62,751 bases of DNA from an uncultured Oscillospiraceae bacterium (GTDB taxonomy: Bacteria; Bacillota; Clostridia; Oscillospirales; Ruminococcaceae): the NCBI GenBank assembly GCA_934526065.1, contig CAKSZX010000011.1, positions 1-62,751 on the forward strand, in the 5' to 3' direction. The position numbers and the translations under genes are program-made. How positions within the stretch are numbered: the first letter of the stretch is position 1; every line of letters begins with the position of its first letter. The notes below the pieces were generated by a model that made no database searches, had not been told where the DNA came from, and saw only the letters and a program-made list of their open reading frames with translations. This document shows, in pieces, positions 23,590 to 33,319 of this stretch.

Positions 23590-24768
23590 ATGAACGAACT
23601 TGAGCTTAAATACGGCTGTAACCCAAATCAAAAGCCGGCAAAGGTATTTATGAAGGACGGTTCCGATCTGCCGATTACGGTTTTAAACGGCCGCCCCGGT
23701 TACATCAATCTTTTGGATGCATTTAACTCATGGCAGCTTGTTAAGGAGCTTAAAGAGGCAACGGGTCTTTGTGCCGCAGCCAGCTTTAAGCATGTAAGCC
23801 CGGCAGGGGCCGCAGTAGGCCACCCTCTCAGCGAAATCGAAAAGAAGATTTATTTTGCCGACCCGGACAAGGAATATTCTCCTATCGCAAGCGCTTATAT
23901 CCGTGCAAGAGGTGCAGACAGGCTCAGCTCTTACGGTGACTGGGCGGCACTTTCGGATATTTGCGACCGGGATGTTGCAAGATATTTGAAAGGTGAGGTT
24001 TCCGACGGTATTATCGCCCCGGGCTTCACAGATGAGGCATTGGAAATTTTAAGAGCAAAGAAAAAGGGCGGTTATTGCGTAATTCAAATCGACCCGGATT
24101 ACACACCGGCCGAGACAGAATGTAAGGATGTGTTCGGCGTAACATTCAGCCAGGGACACAACAACTGCAAAATCGACGAAAATCTGCTTACAAATCTTGT
24201 AACCGAAAACAAAACTTTGCCCGATAACGCAAAAATTGATATGATAGTTTCTCTTATCACCCTTAAATACACACAGTCAAATTCCGTTTGCTATGTTAAA
24301 AACGGACAGGCCATCGGTATCGGCGCAGGCCAGCAAAGCCGTATTCACTGCACAAGACTTGCAGGCAACAAGGCGGACAACTGGTATTTAAGGCAGAACC
24401 CAAAGGTTTTGAACCTGCCCTTTATAGACGGTATTCGCCGCCGGGACAGAGACAACGCCATTGATGTTTATATTTCCGACGAGTATGAAGATGTTTTGGC
24501 TGATGGCGTATGGCAAAAGACCTTTAAGGTTAAGCCGGAGGTTTTGACAAGAGAAGAGCGCAAGGCTTGGATTGCCACACAGACAGGTGTTACCGTAGGC
24601 AGCGACGCATTTTTCCCCTTTGGCGACAATGTGGAAAGAGCGAGAAAATCCGGCGTTGAATACATCGTTCAGCCGGGTGGCTCGGTAAGAGATGACAATG
24701 TAATAGAAACACGGGATAAATACGGTATAGCCATGTGCTTTACAGGTTTGAGATTGTTCCACCATTAA
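23590..24768 (+). CDS. purH: Stand-alone AICAR formyltransferase (PurH C-terminal domain)
   Basis: This 392-residue protein equals the AICAR transformylase half of PurH, using 10-formyl-THF to make FAICAR. It begins with ELKYGCNPNQKPAKV, has the catalytic Lys-His in SFKHVSPAGAAV, and further conserved segments YTQSNSVCYVKNGQ, GAGQQSRIHC and SDAFFPFGD. The N-terminal cyclohydrolase domain of bifunctional PurH is absent, and its activity is supplied by the PurO-type gene just upstream. 3 bp separate the two genes. Confidence 0.93.
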   Translation: MNELELKYGCNPNQKPAKVFMKDGSDLPITVLNGRPGYINLLDAFNSWQLVKELKEATGLCAAASFKHVSPAGAAVGHPLSEIEKKIYFADPDKEYSPIASAYIRARGADRLSSYGDWAALSDICDRDVARYLKGEVSDGIIAPGFTDEALEILRAKKKGGYCVIQIDPDYTPAETECKDVFGVTFSQGHNNCKIDENLLTNLVTENKTLPDNAKIDMIVSLITLKYTQSNSVCYVKNGQAIGIGAGQQSRIHCTRLAGNKADNWYLRQNPKVLNLPFIDGIRRRDRDNAIDVYISDEYEDVLADGVWQKTFKVKPEVLTREERKAWIATQTGVTVGSDAFFPFGDNVERARKSGVEYIVQPGGSVRDDNVIETRDKYGIAMCFTGLRLFHH

Positions 24769-24783
24769 AAGGAGAAAAATTCA

Positions 24784-26055
24784 ATGAAACTTCTTGTTGT
24801 AGGCGGCGGCGGCAGAGAACACGCCATAATCAAAAAATTAAAGGAAAACCCCACAGTAGAAAAAATATACGCAATCCCCGGCAACGGGGGCATTGCACGG
24901 GATGCTGTTTGCGTGCCGGAAATCGGGGTTAAGGATATAGAAAAGCAGGTGGAATTTGCCATTGTAAACGGCATTGACTACCGGGTAATCGCACCGGACG
25001 ACCCATTGGCATTAGGTGCCGTAGACGCCTTTGAAAAGGCGGGCATACCGGCATTTGGCCCAAGAGCAAACCGGGCGATTATCGAGGCAAGTAAGATTTT
25101 CTCCAAAAATCTTATGAAAAAATATCACATTCCCACTGCAAAATATGAAACATTTGACAGCATGGATAAGGCTCTTGCCTATTTGGACTGCCAAAAAGCC
25201 CCTATTGTTGTAAAAGCAGACGGTTTGGCATTGGGCAAAGGTGTAATTATCGCCGAAACCATTGCACAGGCAAAGGACGCAGTTAAAATGATGATGGAGG
25301 ACGGGGCTTTCGGCGCATCCGGTTCAAAAATAGTAATCGAAGAATTTTTGACAGGGCCGGAGGTTTCTGTTTTGGCGTTTACCGACGGCAAAGTGGTTAA
25401 GCCTATGGTTTCTTCCATGGATCACAAGCGCAGCGGCGACAATGACACCGGCCTTAACACCGGGGGCATGGGCACAATAGCTCCAAATCCCTTTTATACA
25501 CAGGAAATAGCCGATCGCTGTATGCAGGAAATTTTTATTCCCACTATCGCCGCAATGAATGCCGAGGGCAGAACTTTTAAGGGCTGTTTGTACTTCGGCC
25601 TTATGCTCACTGTCGACGGACCAAAGGTAATTGAGTACAACTGTCGTTTCGGCGACCCGGAAACACAGGTTGTTTTGCCCCTTTTAAAAAGCGATTTGCT
25701 CACGATTATGCAGGCAACAACAAAGGGAACTTTGGCAGACACCCCTGTGGAATTTTGTGAAGATAGCGCTTGCTGTGTTGTTTTGGCTTCCGACGGATAC
25801 CCTGTAAAATACGAAAAGGGATTTGAAATAACAATCGGCGAAAGGGCTTTAAAAACAACCTATGTTGCCGGCGCAAAATTGAAAGACGGCAAGCTCTATA
25901 CAGACGGCGGCCGTGTTATGGGTGTAACTGCCACAGGCAAAAATCTCAAAGAGGCAGTTAAAAAGGCTTATGAACTCTGCGACGAAGTAGAGTTTGAAAA
26001 TAAATATTACCGCCATGACATAGGCGGCAGGGCGTTAAAAGCATTGGAGGACTGA
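24784..26055 (+). CDS. purD: PurD, GAR synthetase
   Basis: This 423-residue ATP-grasp ligase joins glycine to phosphoribosylamine. It starts LLVVGGGGREHAI, has the ATP-grasp elements VVKADGLALGKGV and MGTIAPNP, and the metal-binding IEYNCRFGDPETQ. It carries the whole expected family length. The start follows AAAAGGAG, and purL follows after 1 bp. Confidence 0.97.
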   Translation: MKLLVVGGGGREHAIIKKLKENPTVEKIYAIPGNGGIARDAVCVPEIGVKDIEKQVEFAIVNGIDYRVIAPDDPLALGAVDAFEKAGIPAFGPRANRAIIEASKIFSKNLMKKYHIPTAKYETFDSMDKALAYLDCQKAPIVVKADGLALGKGVIIAETIAQAKDAVKMMMEDGAFGASGSKIVIEEFLTGPEVSVLAFTDGKVVKPMVSSMDHKRSGDNDTGLNTGGMGTIAPNPFYTQEIADRCMQEIFIPTIAAMNAEGRTFKGCLYFGLMLTVDGPKVIEYNCRFGDPETQVVLPLLKSDLLTIMQATTKGTLADTPVEFCEDSACCVVLASDGYPVKYEKGFEITIGERALKTTYVAGAKLKDGKLYTDGGRVMGVTATGKNLKEAVKKAYELCDEVEFENKYYRHDIGGRALKALED

Positions 26056-26056
26056 A

Positions 26057-29000
26057 ATGGTTTATCGTGTATTTGTTGAAAAGAAACCGGGAGTTTCAAA
26101 CGAAAATGTCAATCTCTTGTCAGACTTTAAAGACTTTTTAGGCGTAAAGGGTCTTACCGACATAAAAATTTGGAACAGATATGACGCTGAAAATATTGAC
26201 GGCGAACTTTTTGAATATGCAAAAAACACTGTATTTTCCGAGCCTATGGTTGACAATGTAAGCCGGCAGGCAGACACAGAGGGTGCAAGCCGTGTTTTTG
26301 CGGTGCGGCCCTTGCCTGGACAGTTTGACCAAAGAGCCGACTCTGCGGCACAGTGTATTCAGATGCTCAGCCGGGGTGAGCGCCCCACAGTTGTAACCGC
26401 AAAGGTCTACGCCCTTTACGGCAATATCACCGACACAGAATACCGGGAAATTAAAAAGTATCTTATCAACCCTGTTGAAAGCTGTGAAGTAAGCCTTGAA
26501 AAACCGGAAACTTTAATTTCCGCCCATGATGAGCCAAAATCAGTTGCAAAGGTAGATGGCTTTACAGAGATGAGCCGGCAGGAACTTTCGGAGCTTTGTG
26601 AAAAAATGGGTCTTGCAATGGACGCCGACGATTTAAAATGTTTGCAGGACTATTTTAAAAATACCGAAAAAAGACAACCAACCGTTACGGAAATAAAGGT
26701 TGTTGATACATATTGGTCGGATCACTGCCGCCACACAACATTTTCAACTCATCTTGAAAATATTGATATTGAAAGAGAAGATGTAAAATCCGCTTATGAA
26801 AACTATCTCGCTTTGAGAGAAGAAGTCTACGGCAAGGAAAAGGCGGCCGCAAGACCGAAAACCCTTATGGACATTGCCACAATCGGCGCAAAGGTTTTGA
26901 AAAAGAGAGGCCTTTTGCCGGAGCTTGACGAAAGCGAAGAAATCAACGCCTGTTCAATTCATGTGCCTACAAATGTAGACGGCGAAACACAGGACTGGCT
27001 GTTGATGTTTAAAAACGAAACCCACAACCACCCTACCGAAATCGAGCCATTCGGCGGCGCCGCAACCTGTATCGGCGGCTGTATTCGTGACCCATTGTCC
27101 GGCCGTGCATATGTACACCAGGCAATGAGAATTTCAGGCACAGGGGACCCAAGACGGGAACTTTCCACAACATTGCCGGGCAAATTGCCACAGAGAAAGC
27201 TGGCGCAGATATCTGCCGCAGGTAACTCATCTTACGGCAATCAAATAGGCCTTGCAACAGGCCATGTTGCGGAAATTTACCACCAGGGCTATATTGCAAA
27301 ACATTTGGAGTGCGGTGCCGTTGTTGCGGCTGCTCCAAGTGAAAATGTAATTCGCAAGCGCCCGCAGCCGGGGGATGTTGTCATTCTTTTGGGCGGCAGA
27401 ACAGGCCGTGACGGTATCGGCGGCGCAACAGGCTCATCAAAGAGCCACAACCTGAAATCACTTACCACAATGGCAAGTGAGGTTCAAAAGGGCAACGCCC
27501 CGGAGGAGAGAAAAATTCAGCGTTTGTTCCGTGACGGGGAAGTTACAAAAATGATAAAGAGATGTAACGACTTCGGCGCAGGGGGTGTTTCTGTTGCCAT
27601 AGGGGAGCTTGCAGACGGACTTATGATAAATCTTGATCTTGTAAGAAAGAAGTACGACGGCCTTGACGGCACCGAAATCGCAATAAGCGAATCTCAGGAG
27701 AGAATGGCTGTTGTTGTAGCAAAAGAAGACCGGGAAAAATTTATCGCCCGGGCGGAAAAGGAAAACTTGGAGGCATATCCTGTTGCAACCGTAACCGAAA
27801 GCCCCAGAATGGTTATGACATGGAGAGGGGAGACAATCGCCGACCTTTCCAGAGAATTTTTGAACACAAACGGCAGTGTAAAACACGCCGATGTACTTGT
27901 TGAAAAAAATGCCAAACCGGCGGAAAAATCACAAATTCGGGATTTAAAATCAATGGCCGGCTCTTTGCAGTCTACCTCCCGTGGGGGTCTTACCGAAAGA
28001 TTTGACAGCACCGTAGGCCGGGGCACGGTTATAATGCCTTTCGGCGGCAAAACACAGTCCACACCTTCCCAGGCAATGGCTGCTCTTATGCCTGTTTTGC
28101 CGGGGCATGAAACCGACACCGCAAGCCTTATGGCTTGGGGCTGCGACCCTCAGCGGCTTTCCGCCGACTGCTTTAATGGGGCATACGGTGCGGTTTACAC
28201 ATCGGTTGCAAAAATTGTGGCCTCCGGCGCAGACTATAAAAAGGCATATCTCACCTTGCAGGAATTTTTCGAGAAATTAAGAAAAGAACCGGGCAGATGG
28301 GGCAAGCCTTTCCGGGCGCTTTTAGGTGCTTTGCAGGCACAGACGGAGCTTTCCGCAGCCGCAATAGGCGGTAAGGACTCTATGTCCGGCACATTCCTTG
28401 ATATGGATGTTCCTCCTACGGTTATTTCATTTGCCGTTGCGCCGATAAACGCAAAAGATATTATCACAACGGAATTTAAGCAGGCCGGCAACAATGTATA
28501 TCTCTTTGGCGGAGAAAACGGCCGGGAAATTAAAAAATCTTGGGAAATTCTTCACGCTCTTATGGCAAAAGGCGGGGTAAAATCCGCATGGGCTGTTGAA
28601 AACGGCCTTGCCGAAGCTGTTATGAAGATGTCATTCGGCAACGAAATAGGCTTTAAATCGGATTTGGATATTGATTGGTACAAGTCTATGCCGGGCTACA
28701 TAGTTGCAGAGGTTGCAGGGGATCGGGAAGCCGTAAAACTTGGCGAAACAACAGCCGAGGCTGTTATCTCTCTCGGCGGCGAAAAGGCAACAGTTAAGGA
28801 GCTTAAAACTATTAACGAAAGTGTTTTGGAGGGCGTTTACCCCACAAAGCGGAAAAACAGCGGCGACGGACAGCCTGTAAAATACACATACAACAGCAGA
28901 CAAACGGTTAAGCCTAAGATTAAGGTGGAAAAACCAAAGGCGTTGATACCTGTATTCCCGGGTACAAACTGTGAGTATGACACACAGAGAGCCTTGTTAA

Positions 29001-29731
29001 AGGCAGGGGCCGACGCAGAAATTTATGTAATACGCAACCTTACCGCAAGTGATGTTGCAAACAGCGTCAAGGAATTGGCTGAGAAAATCAGACAGTCTAA
29101 CATAGTGGTTATCCCCGGCGGTTTCTCCGGCGGCGACGAGCCGGACGGTTCGGCTAAGTTTATCACCGCATTCTTCCGCAACCCGGAGGTTAAACGGCGG
29201 GTAAGCGACCTTTTGGACAACCGTGACGGCCTTATGCTCGGCATTTGCAACGGCTTCCAGGCTCTTATCAAATTGGGTCTTGTGCCTTACGGCAAAATCA
29301 TCGACACAGATGAAAATTGCCCTACACTTACATTTAACAAAATCGGCAGACACCAGTCTAAGATTGTCCGTGTAAGAGTTGCCTCAAATAAGTCCCCATG
29401 GCTTAAAAATGTAAATACAGACCGGGTTTACAGCGTGCCGATTTCTCACGGCGAGGGCAGATTCCTTGCAAGTGACGAATTGGTTAAACAGTTGGCAGAA
29501 AACGGCCAAATTGCAACCCAGTATGTTGATTTGCAGGGCAATGTTTCCTTTGACGAGAAGTTTAACCCTAACGGTTCCGTTGAGGGTATCGAGGGTATTT
29601 TGTCACCTGACGGCAGAGTGTTCGGTAAAATGGGTCACGCAGAGAGAATCGGTGACAACCTTTACAAGAATGTTATCGGCGAATACGATATGCAGCTGTT
29701 TAAATCGGCGGTAGAATACTTTACAAAATAA
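26057..29731 (+). CDS. purL: PurL, FGAM synthase, single-chain form
   Basis: This 1224-residue enzyme converts FGAR to FGAM with glutamine. It is the long form, with the PurS-like N-terminal domain (first 80 residues), linker, synthetase core and C-terminal glutaminase fused in one chain. The core has TYWSDHCRHTTF, NETHNHPTEIEPFGGAATC and KRCNDFGAGG. The glutaminase has PVFPGTNCEYD, the nucleophile elbow LGICNGFQALI and ISHGEGRF. No separate purS or purQ is needed or present. It is the last gene of the pur operon, ended by a terminator at 29804-29827. purA and purB are not in the window. Confidence 0.97.
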   Translation: MVYRVFVEKKPGVSNENVNLLSDFKDFLGVKGLTDIKIWNRYDAENIDGELFEYAKNTVFSEPMVDNVSRQADTEGASRVFAVRPLPGQFDQRADSAAQCIQMLSRGERPTVVTAKVYALYGNITDTEYREIKKYLINPVESCEVSLEKPETLISAHDEPKSVAKVDGFTEMSRQELSELCEKMGLAMDADDLKCLQDYFKNTEKRQPTVTEIKVVDTYWSDHCRHTTFSTHLENIDIEREDVKSAYENYLALREEVYGKEKAAARPKTLMDIATIGAKVLKKRGLLPELDESEEINACSIHVPTNVDGETQDWLLMFKNETHNHPTEIEPFGGAATCIGGCIRDPLSGRAYVHQAMRISGTGDPRRELSTTLPGKLPQRKLAQISAAGNSSYGNQIGLATGHVAEIYHQGYIAKHLECGAVVAAAPSENVIRKRPQPGDVVILLGGRTGRDGIGGATGSSKSHNLKSLTTMASEVQKGNAPEERKIQRLFRDGEVTKMIKRCNDFGAGGVSVAIGELADGLMINLDLVRKKYDGLDGTEIAISESQERMAVVVAKEDREKFIARAEKENLEAYPVATVTESPRMVMTWRGETIADLSREFLNTNGSVKHADVLVEKNAKPAEKSQIRDLKSMAGSLQSTSRGGLTERFDSTVGRGTVIMPFGGKTQSTPSQAMAALMPVLPGHETDTASLMAWGCDPQRLSADCFNGAYGAVYTSVAKIVASGADYKKAYLTLQEFFEKLRKEPGRWGKPFRALLGALQAQTELSAAAIGGKDSMSGTFLDMDVPPTVISFAVAPINAKDIITTEFKQAGNNVYLFGGENGREIKKSWEILHALMAKGGVKSAWAVENGLAEAVMKMSFGNEIGFKSDLDIDWYKSMPGYIVAEVAGDREAVKLGETTAEAVISLGGEKATVKELKTINESVLEGVYPTKRKNSGDGQPVKYTYNSRQTVKPKIKVEKPKALIPVFPGTNCEYDTQRALLKAGADAEIYVIRNLTASDVANSVKELAEKIRQSNIVVIPGGFSGGDEPDGSAKFITAFFRNPEVKRRVSDLLDNRDGLMLGICNGFQALIKLGLVPYGKIIDTDENCPTLTFNKIGRHQSKIVRVRVASNKSPWLKNVNTDRVYSVPISHGEGRFLASDELVKQLAENGQIATQYVDLQGNVSFDEKFNPNGSVEGIEGILSPDGRVFGKMGHAERIGDNLYKNVIGEYDMQLFKSAVEYFTK

Positions 29732-29803
29732 CCGATAATATCGGTTAAATAAAGATTTACGGGCAGCCCGAAAACTCCTCACCTCCGGGTTGTCTGCAAA
29801 TAA

Positions 29804-29827
29804 AAAAGCCGGGGCAACCCGGCTTTT
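29804..29827. terminator. Bidirectional terminator between purL and the next gene
   Basis: AAAAGCCGGG and CCCGGCTTTT form a stem flanked by T-runs on both strands. It can end purL on the plus strand and the membrane protein gene at 29864 on the minus strand. Confidence 0.9.
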
Positions 29828-29863
29828 ACTTTTGTATAAATATAATAAGTTGTTTATACGGCA

Positions 29864-31522
29864 TTACTGCTCAAATGTCTTGGCAAAACCTAAAAATCCA
29901 TAGGCGATAACAAGGGGGTGAACAGTTGAAAGATACATTACATATGTGCCTATGGCAAAGCTGGATACTTCCATAAATCCGATCATGGCACACCTTAAAA
30001 ACGCCATGCCTATAAGGCCTAAAAGTATTATGTTCAACATACTTGACCTGTCGAATTTCTTTTCCTTAATATCGCAAATAAGGGTTTTTATTTGCCATGC
30101 AAGGGTGATTACAAGCATTATGGGCATACATACTTTGTATATCGAAATCATAACTCTCATAAATTTGTGAGTAAGCCGGCGAATAGGGGGAAGATAGGGT
30201 ATATCCGTATTTTCAACACAGACCACAGCTCCCTCCCGGTTTATAAAATCCCGAACCTGGGCTATTTCGTAATCCTTGCCCACAGCATGCTCAGCCAATG
30301 GGTCACACTGACCGAATGTTATAACCGTGCCAAAGCCCCTAAAGGTTTCTGCCAAAACAGGCAAAACATACTCTCCTTTTATAGGCGGCGTAACCGAAAC
30401 ACGGAGTTTATTTTTCCCGTTTGCGGTTTTAAGCTCTCCGCTGTCAACACACCTTTGTATCTCTGCCGTTAAATTCTCATAGTATTCTTTTGCGGTTTGG
30501 GCGTCTTTGTAATATCCAAGCTGCCGAACAGCTTTTCTCAACACCCAATAGAAAGAACCGCTGTTGTAATCGTCGGTTTTGCCGCTGTAATAACAGCCGT
30601 CGGTGTCCAGCAAAAGCCGATTTACATCGGCAAAAGAGGGAACAACCTGCCGAACATCGGCTCGCACATCTTTCGGCACCGCAACAAGGGGTTTCCAATT
30701 GTCCTGTTCAAGGCTTGTAAGTGCGCCGTAGGCAGATTTAAATTCTTTGCTTTGGAAATCGCTTACAATAAATCTGCCGTAAAATCTGTAATTCATATAG
30801 CAGTAACCGCTTATCACAGCCCCGGAAAGGGCAACGGGCAACAACAAGGAAATAAGTTTTAGTAAAATTTTCTTGTCTTTTTCCAAAAGCAAAAGTATAA
30901 AAATCAAGATAAAAGCAATGGCGAAAAAGGGCAAAACCCAAACGCCGTCCTCCCTTGTGAGATATACAAGACCGAAAGAAACCCCACCGAGGAAAAGCCA
31001 GGGCAGCCACTTTTTTACGCTTTCTTTATATCTTAAACCTATCCGGCACACAGCCCGGAAGAACAAAAAACAAAAGGCGGGAAAAACAGAATCCCTGTAA
31101 ACCCTTGTGGCGTAGCTTGCACAGGCGGCAGGGTTGTAAACCAGCCCCAAAAAGCAGAATAATTTAAGCCAATTCTTTTTTATGGCAGGATTTAAGGCTT
31201 TTATAAATATCATACAAGAAAAAATCCACAAAGACATATTGCCCACCAAAAATGGAATATTAAATTTATGCAAAAACGCAAGCCAAACAGCAAAAAATGC
31301 GTGTTTTGAAATTGTAAGCCATGTGTAATCCCCAAGCCACTTGCCCTGAACTATACTTTGTGCGGCTTTAAACATTAAATCATCGTCCAATGGCGCCAAG
31401 GGAGGGTAAATCGTGGCATACTGGGTGTAACTTAAAAACAGCCTAAAAAGGCAGGCTAAAACTGCCAAGGCAATGGCAAAACTCTTTTTTATATCATCTT
31501 TTTCAAAAATCAAATTTTTCAT
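29864..31522 (-). CDS. Polytopic membrane protein, GT-C glycosyltransferase-like
   Basis: This 552-residue protein has about 10 hydrophobic segments. An acidic motif just after the first segment (LAPLDDDLMFKAAQ) and a later YLTREDGVW in a loop resemble the lipid-phosphate sugar donor sites of GT-C glycosyltransferases. A soluble part of about 130 residues lies between segments near residues 250-440, and more membrane segments follow at the C-terminus. The family call is tentative. ATG follows AGAGG. It is monocistronic on the minus strand. Confidence 0.55.
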   Translation of the reverse strand: MKNLIFEKDDIKKSFAIALAVLACLFRLFLSYTQYATIYPPLAPLDDDLMFKAAQSIVQGKWLGDYTWLTISKHAFFAVWLAFLHKFNIPFLVGNMSLWIFSCMIFIKALNPAIKKNWLKLFCFLGLVYNPAACASYATRVYRDSVFPAFCFLFFRAVCRIGLRYKESVKKWLPWLFLGGVSFGLVYLTREDGVWVLPFFAIAFILIFILLLLEKDKKILLKLISLLLPVALSGAVISGYCYMNYRFYGRFIVSDFQSKEFKSAYGALTSLEQDNWKPLVAVPKDVRADVRQVVPSFADVNRLLLDTDGCYYSGKTDDYNSGSFYWVLRKAVRQLGYYKDAQTAKEYYENLTAEIQRCVDSGELKTANGKNKLRVSVTPPIKGEYVLPVLAETFRGFGTVITFGQCDPLAEHAVGKDYEIAQVRDFINREGAVVCVENTDIPYLPPIRRLTHKFMRVMISIYKVCMPIMLVITLAWQIKTLICDIKEKKFDRSSMLNIILLGLIGMAFLRCAMIGFMEVSSFAIGTYVMYLSTVHPLVIAYGFLGFAKTFEQ

Positions 31523-31614
31523 TTATAACCTCTGTGTTTTCGGCGCAAATTGCCGACATCACTTTAATTTTAACATAACCGGCACGGCTTTTCAATACAA
31601 ACAGCGGTTAAGAG

Positions 31615-31639
31615 AAAAAAAGCGGAGCTTTCGCTCCGC
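31615..31639 (-). terminator. Terminator of the lipoprotein gene
   Basis: GCGGAGC and GCTCCGC form a tetraloop hairpin (31622-31639) followed on the minus strand by a T-run, just past the lipoprotein stop. Confidence 0.9.
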
Positions 31640-31647
31640 CTTTTGTT

Positions 31648-32154
31648 TTACTCGCCTTTTGCAGGGGTTTCTCCCTTTTTGTAAGAAAATTCTTCGTTGT
31701 ATGTATAGCCCTCCTCGCCGGAAATCCAAACATAACGGGCTTTTTCCCCGTCCTCAAATTCAAAATCGGCTGTTATTGTGATAATCTCCTTTTTCTTACC
31801 GTCTTTATCTGCGGTAACTGTCAAAGTTTTAAGTTTGCCGTCGGTCTTTTCGGGATAATTTAGTTTTGCTATAATATCCGGGGCTTTGTCCTCGGTGTAG
31901 AATGTAACGCTCTCTTTTGTATATACGGCATAGGCAGGTATGTCCTGGCCTTTATCGTTTTTAAATGTAAAACTCTTATCTACAATTTCCGGGGTTTCCT
32001 CCGGCATTTCGCTTATCCGGGAGGACCGAGAGGAACTCGTCACCTGTGAAGATGAACTTTCAGAAGAACTTGAAGAACTGTTTTCGCCCTGTGAACAAGC
32101 CGTAAAAGCCATTGCGGCAACAAGTGCAAGAGCCAAAAGTGTAATTTTTTTCAT
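31648..32154 (-). CDS. Secreted lipoprotein with Ser-rich linker
   Basis: This 168-residue protein has a lipoprotein signal peptide with lipobox FTAC (cysteine at residue 20). A serine-rich spacer (SSSSSSESSSSQ) follows, then a domain of about 110 residues of beta character (FTFKNDKGQDIPAY, YEEGYTYNEEF-like). It should be anchored outside the membrane. The domain is not recognised, and no neighbouring transporter genes point to a role. Confidence 0.8.
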   Translation of the reverse strand: MKKITLLALALVAAMAFTACSQGENSSSSSSESSSSQVTSSSRSSRISEMPEETPEIVDKSFTFKNDKGQDIPAYAVYTKESVTFYTEDKAPDIIAKLNYPEKTDGKLKTLTVTADKDGKKKEIITITADFEFEDGEKARYVWISGEEGYTYNEEFSYKKGETPAKGE

Positions 32155-32243
32155 TATAAGTTGCCTCCTTTTCTATTTATCTGCATTATAGCTTATATTT
32201 TTGTATAAACGGTGATAAAGTTTTATACATACTGTTACAAAAC

Positions 32244-32834
32244 TTATTCGTCTTTCACATTGCCTTTTTTTATGTGCTTTTGTATTATATCGTCGGTTAC
32301 TTTGTATAGTGTCTCCGAGCCAAGTTTTGTTTTTCGATGCCTTTTATATATCCGTGAGGCCTTTGCGCCGTGGTCTTTCCAGTCGCCGCCCTCATTGCTG
32401 TTGTTCAGGATAAGGGGTTGAAGATTGTCCATGGCCTTTGCAAATCGTGCCTCAGGTGTTTGGCAGGCTTCAAATTCATCAAACAGGGCGATAAGTTCCG
32501 CCTTTTGATCTTCCGGCAAAATAGAAAAAATCCTCTCTTTTGCCTTGTCCTCACGCCGCTTTTGGGTTTTTAAATTCTCCTCGTCATAGGCATAGGTGTC
32601 GCCGGCATCAATTTCCACCACATCATGTATAAGGCACATTATCATCACTTTGGCAATGTCAACTTCCCGGTTGGAATATTCTTTTAAAATATATGCCATA
32701 ACCGCCATGTGCCAGGCGTGCTCTGCGTCGTTTTCTCGTCTGCCGTTGCCGGAAAGGTGAGTTTGTCTTAAAATATTTTTCTCTTTGTCGATTTCAAGGG
32801 CAAAATCAAGTTGTTTTTGTAATCTTTCCTCCAC
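32244..32834 (-). CDS. HD-domain hydrolase (YfbR/HD_3 type)
   Basis: This 196-residue protein has a complete HD metal site: H39 in DAEHAWH, H70-D71 in CLIHDVVEIDAGDT and D135 in AKAMDNLQP. This pattern is shared by the HD_3 family that includes 5'-deoxynucleotidase YfbR. A phosphohydrolase acting on nucleotides is likely, but the substrate is unknown. The start is GTG, with GGAGG nine bases upstream. Confidence 0.85.
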   Translation of the reverse strand: MEERLQKQLDFALEIDKEKNILRQTHLSGNGRRENDAEHAWHMAVMAYILKEYSNREVDIAKVMIMCLIHDVVEIDAGDTYAYDEENLKTQKRREDKAKERIFSILPEDQKAELIALFDEFEACQTPEARFAKAMDNLQPLILNNSNEGGDWKDHGAKASRIYKRHRKTKLGSETLYKVTDDIIQKHIKKGNVKDE

Positions 32835-32993
32835 AGTAAATTACCTCCGTCCTAAATATGTAAACAGTATAATATATAAATGTGTTTTTTACAAGCAGAC
32901 ATCTGTGCTTTATGCAAAATGATAATGAACAGATGTTTTTAGCAGTGCCTTTTGACTTTTTGCACAAAATTTTAAAATTTAACAGAAAAGTTA

Positions 32994-33022
32994 TTTACAA
33001 TCGGCTTAAAGAGTGATAGAAT
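32994..33022 (+). promoter_or_regulatory. Promoter of the leader peptide and amidohydrolase unit
   Basis: TTTACA (32994-32999), a 17 bp spacer and TAGAAT (33017-33022) lie 27 bp before the leader-peptide start codon. Confidence 0.7.
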
Positions 33023-33048
33023 GTGAAACAAAGGAAGGCTATTGACTT

Positions 33049-33138
33049 ATGAGAAACGCAAACATGACAGTTTCATATTATTACGGCTTTGGTTATTATT
33101 ATGCCAAGGCTTATATGTGCTGCCATGATTTACCGTAA
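33049..33138 (+). CDS. Tyrosine-rich leader peptide (29 residues)
   Basis: This small reading frame has a ribosome binding site (AAGGAAGG, 10 bases before ATG) and encodes 29 residues with the core SYYYGFGYYYAKAY: seven tyrosines and one phenylalanine within 14 residues, then a Met-Cys-Cys. A strong terminator follows 36 bp after its stop, before the amidohydrolase gene. This is the layout of a ribosome-stalling attenuator. TGCTG in the peptide's Cys codons (33118-33122) can pair with CAGCA in the terminator's 5' arm (33176-33180), a possible antiterminator. The role is inferred. Confidence 0.7.
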   Translation: MRNANMTVSYYYGFGYYYAKAYMCCHDLP

Positions 33139-33173
33139 ACTTACAATAGTTTTTAAAGAAAATTAGACGGGTA

Positions 33174-33201
33174 AACAGCAGTGCATTCACTGCTGTTTTT
33201 T
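33174..33201 (+). terminator. Attenuator terminator before the M20 amidohydrolase
   Basis: AACAGCAGTG (33174-33183) and CACTGCTGTT (33188-33197) form a 10 bp stem with a CATT loop, followed by a run of T. It lies between the leader peptide and the structural gene, so read-through must be controlled. Confidence 0.88.
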
Positions 33202-33319
33202 GTTTTAAAATGCTTTTTAAAAAGTGCCGCAGTTCACGGTTGCGGAAAACAAAACCGCCAAAAAACAATTTATTAAATATTTGCCCGGCGGACAGGGCAC
33301 AGACACGGAGGAAAAAATT

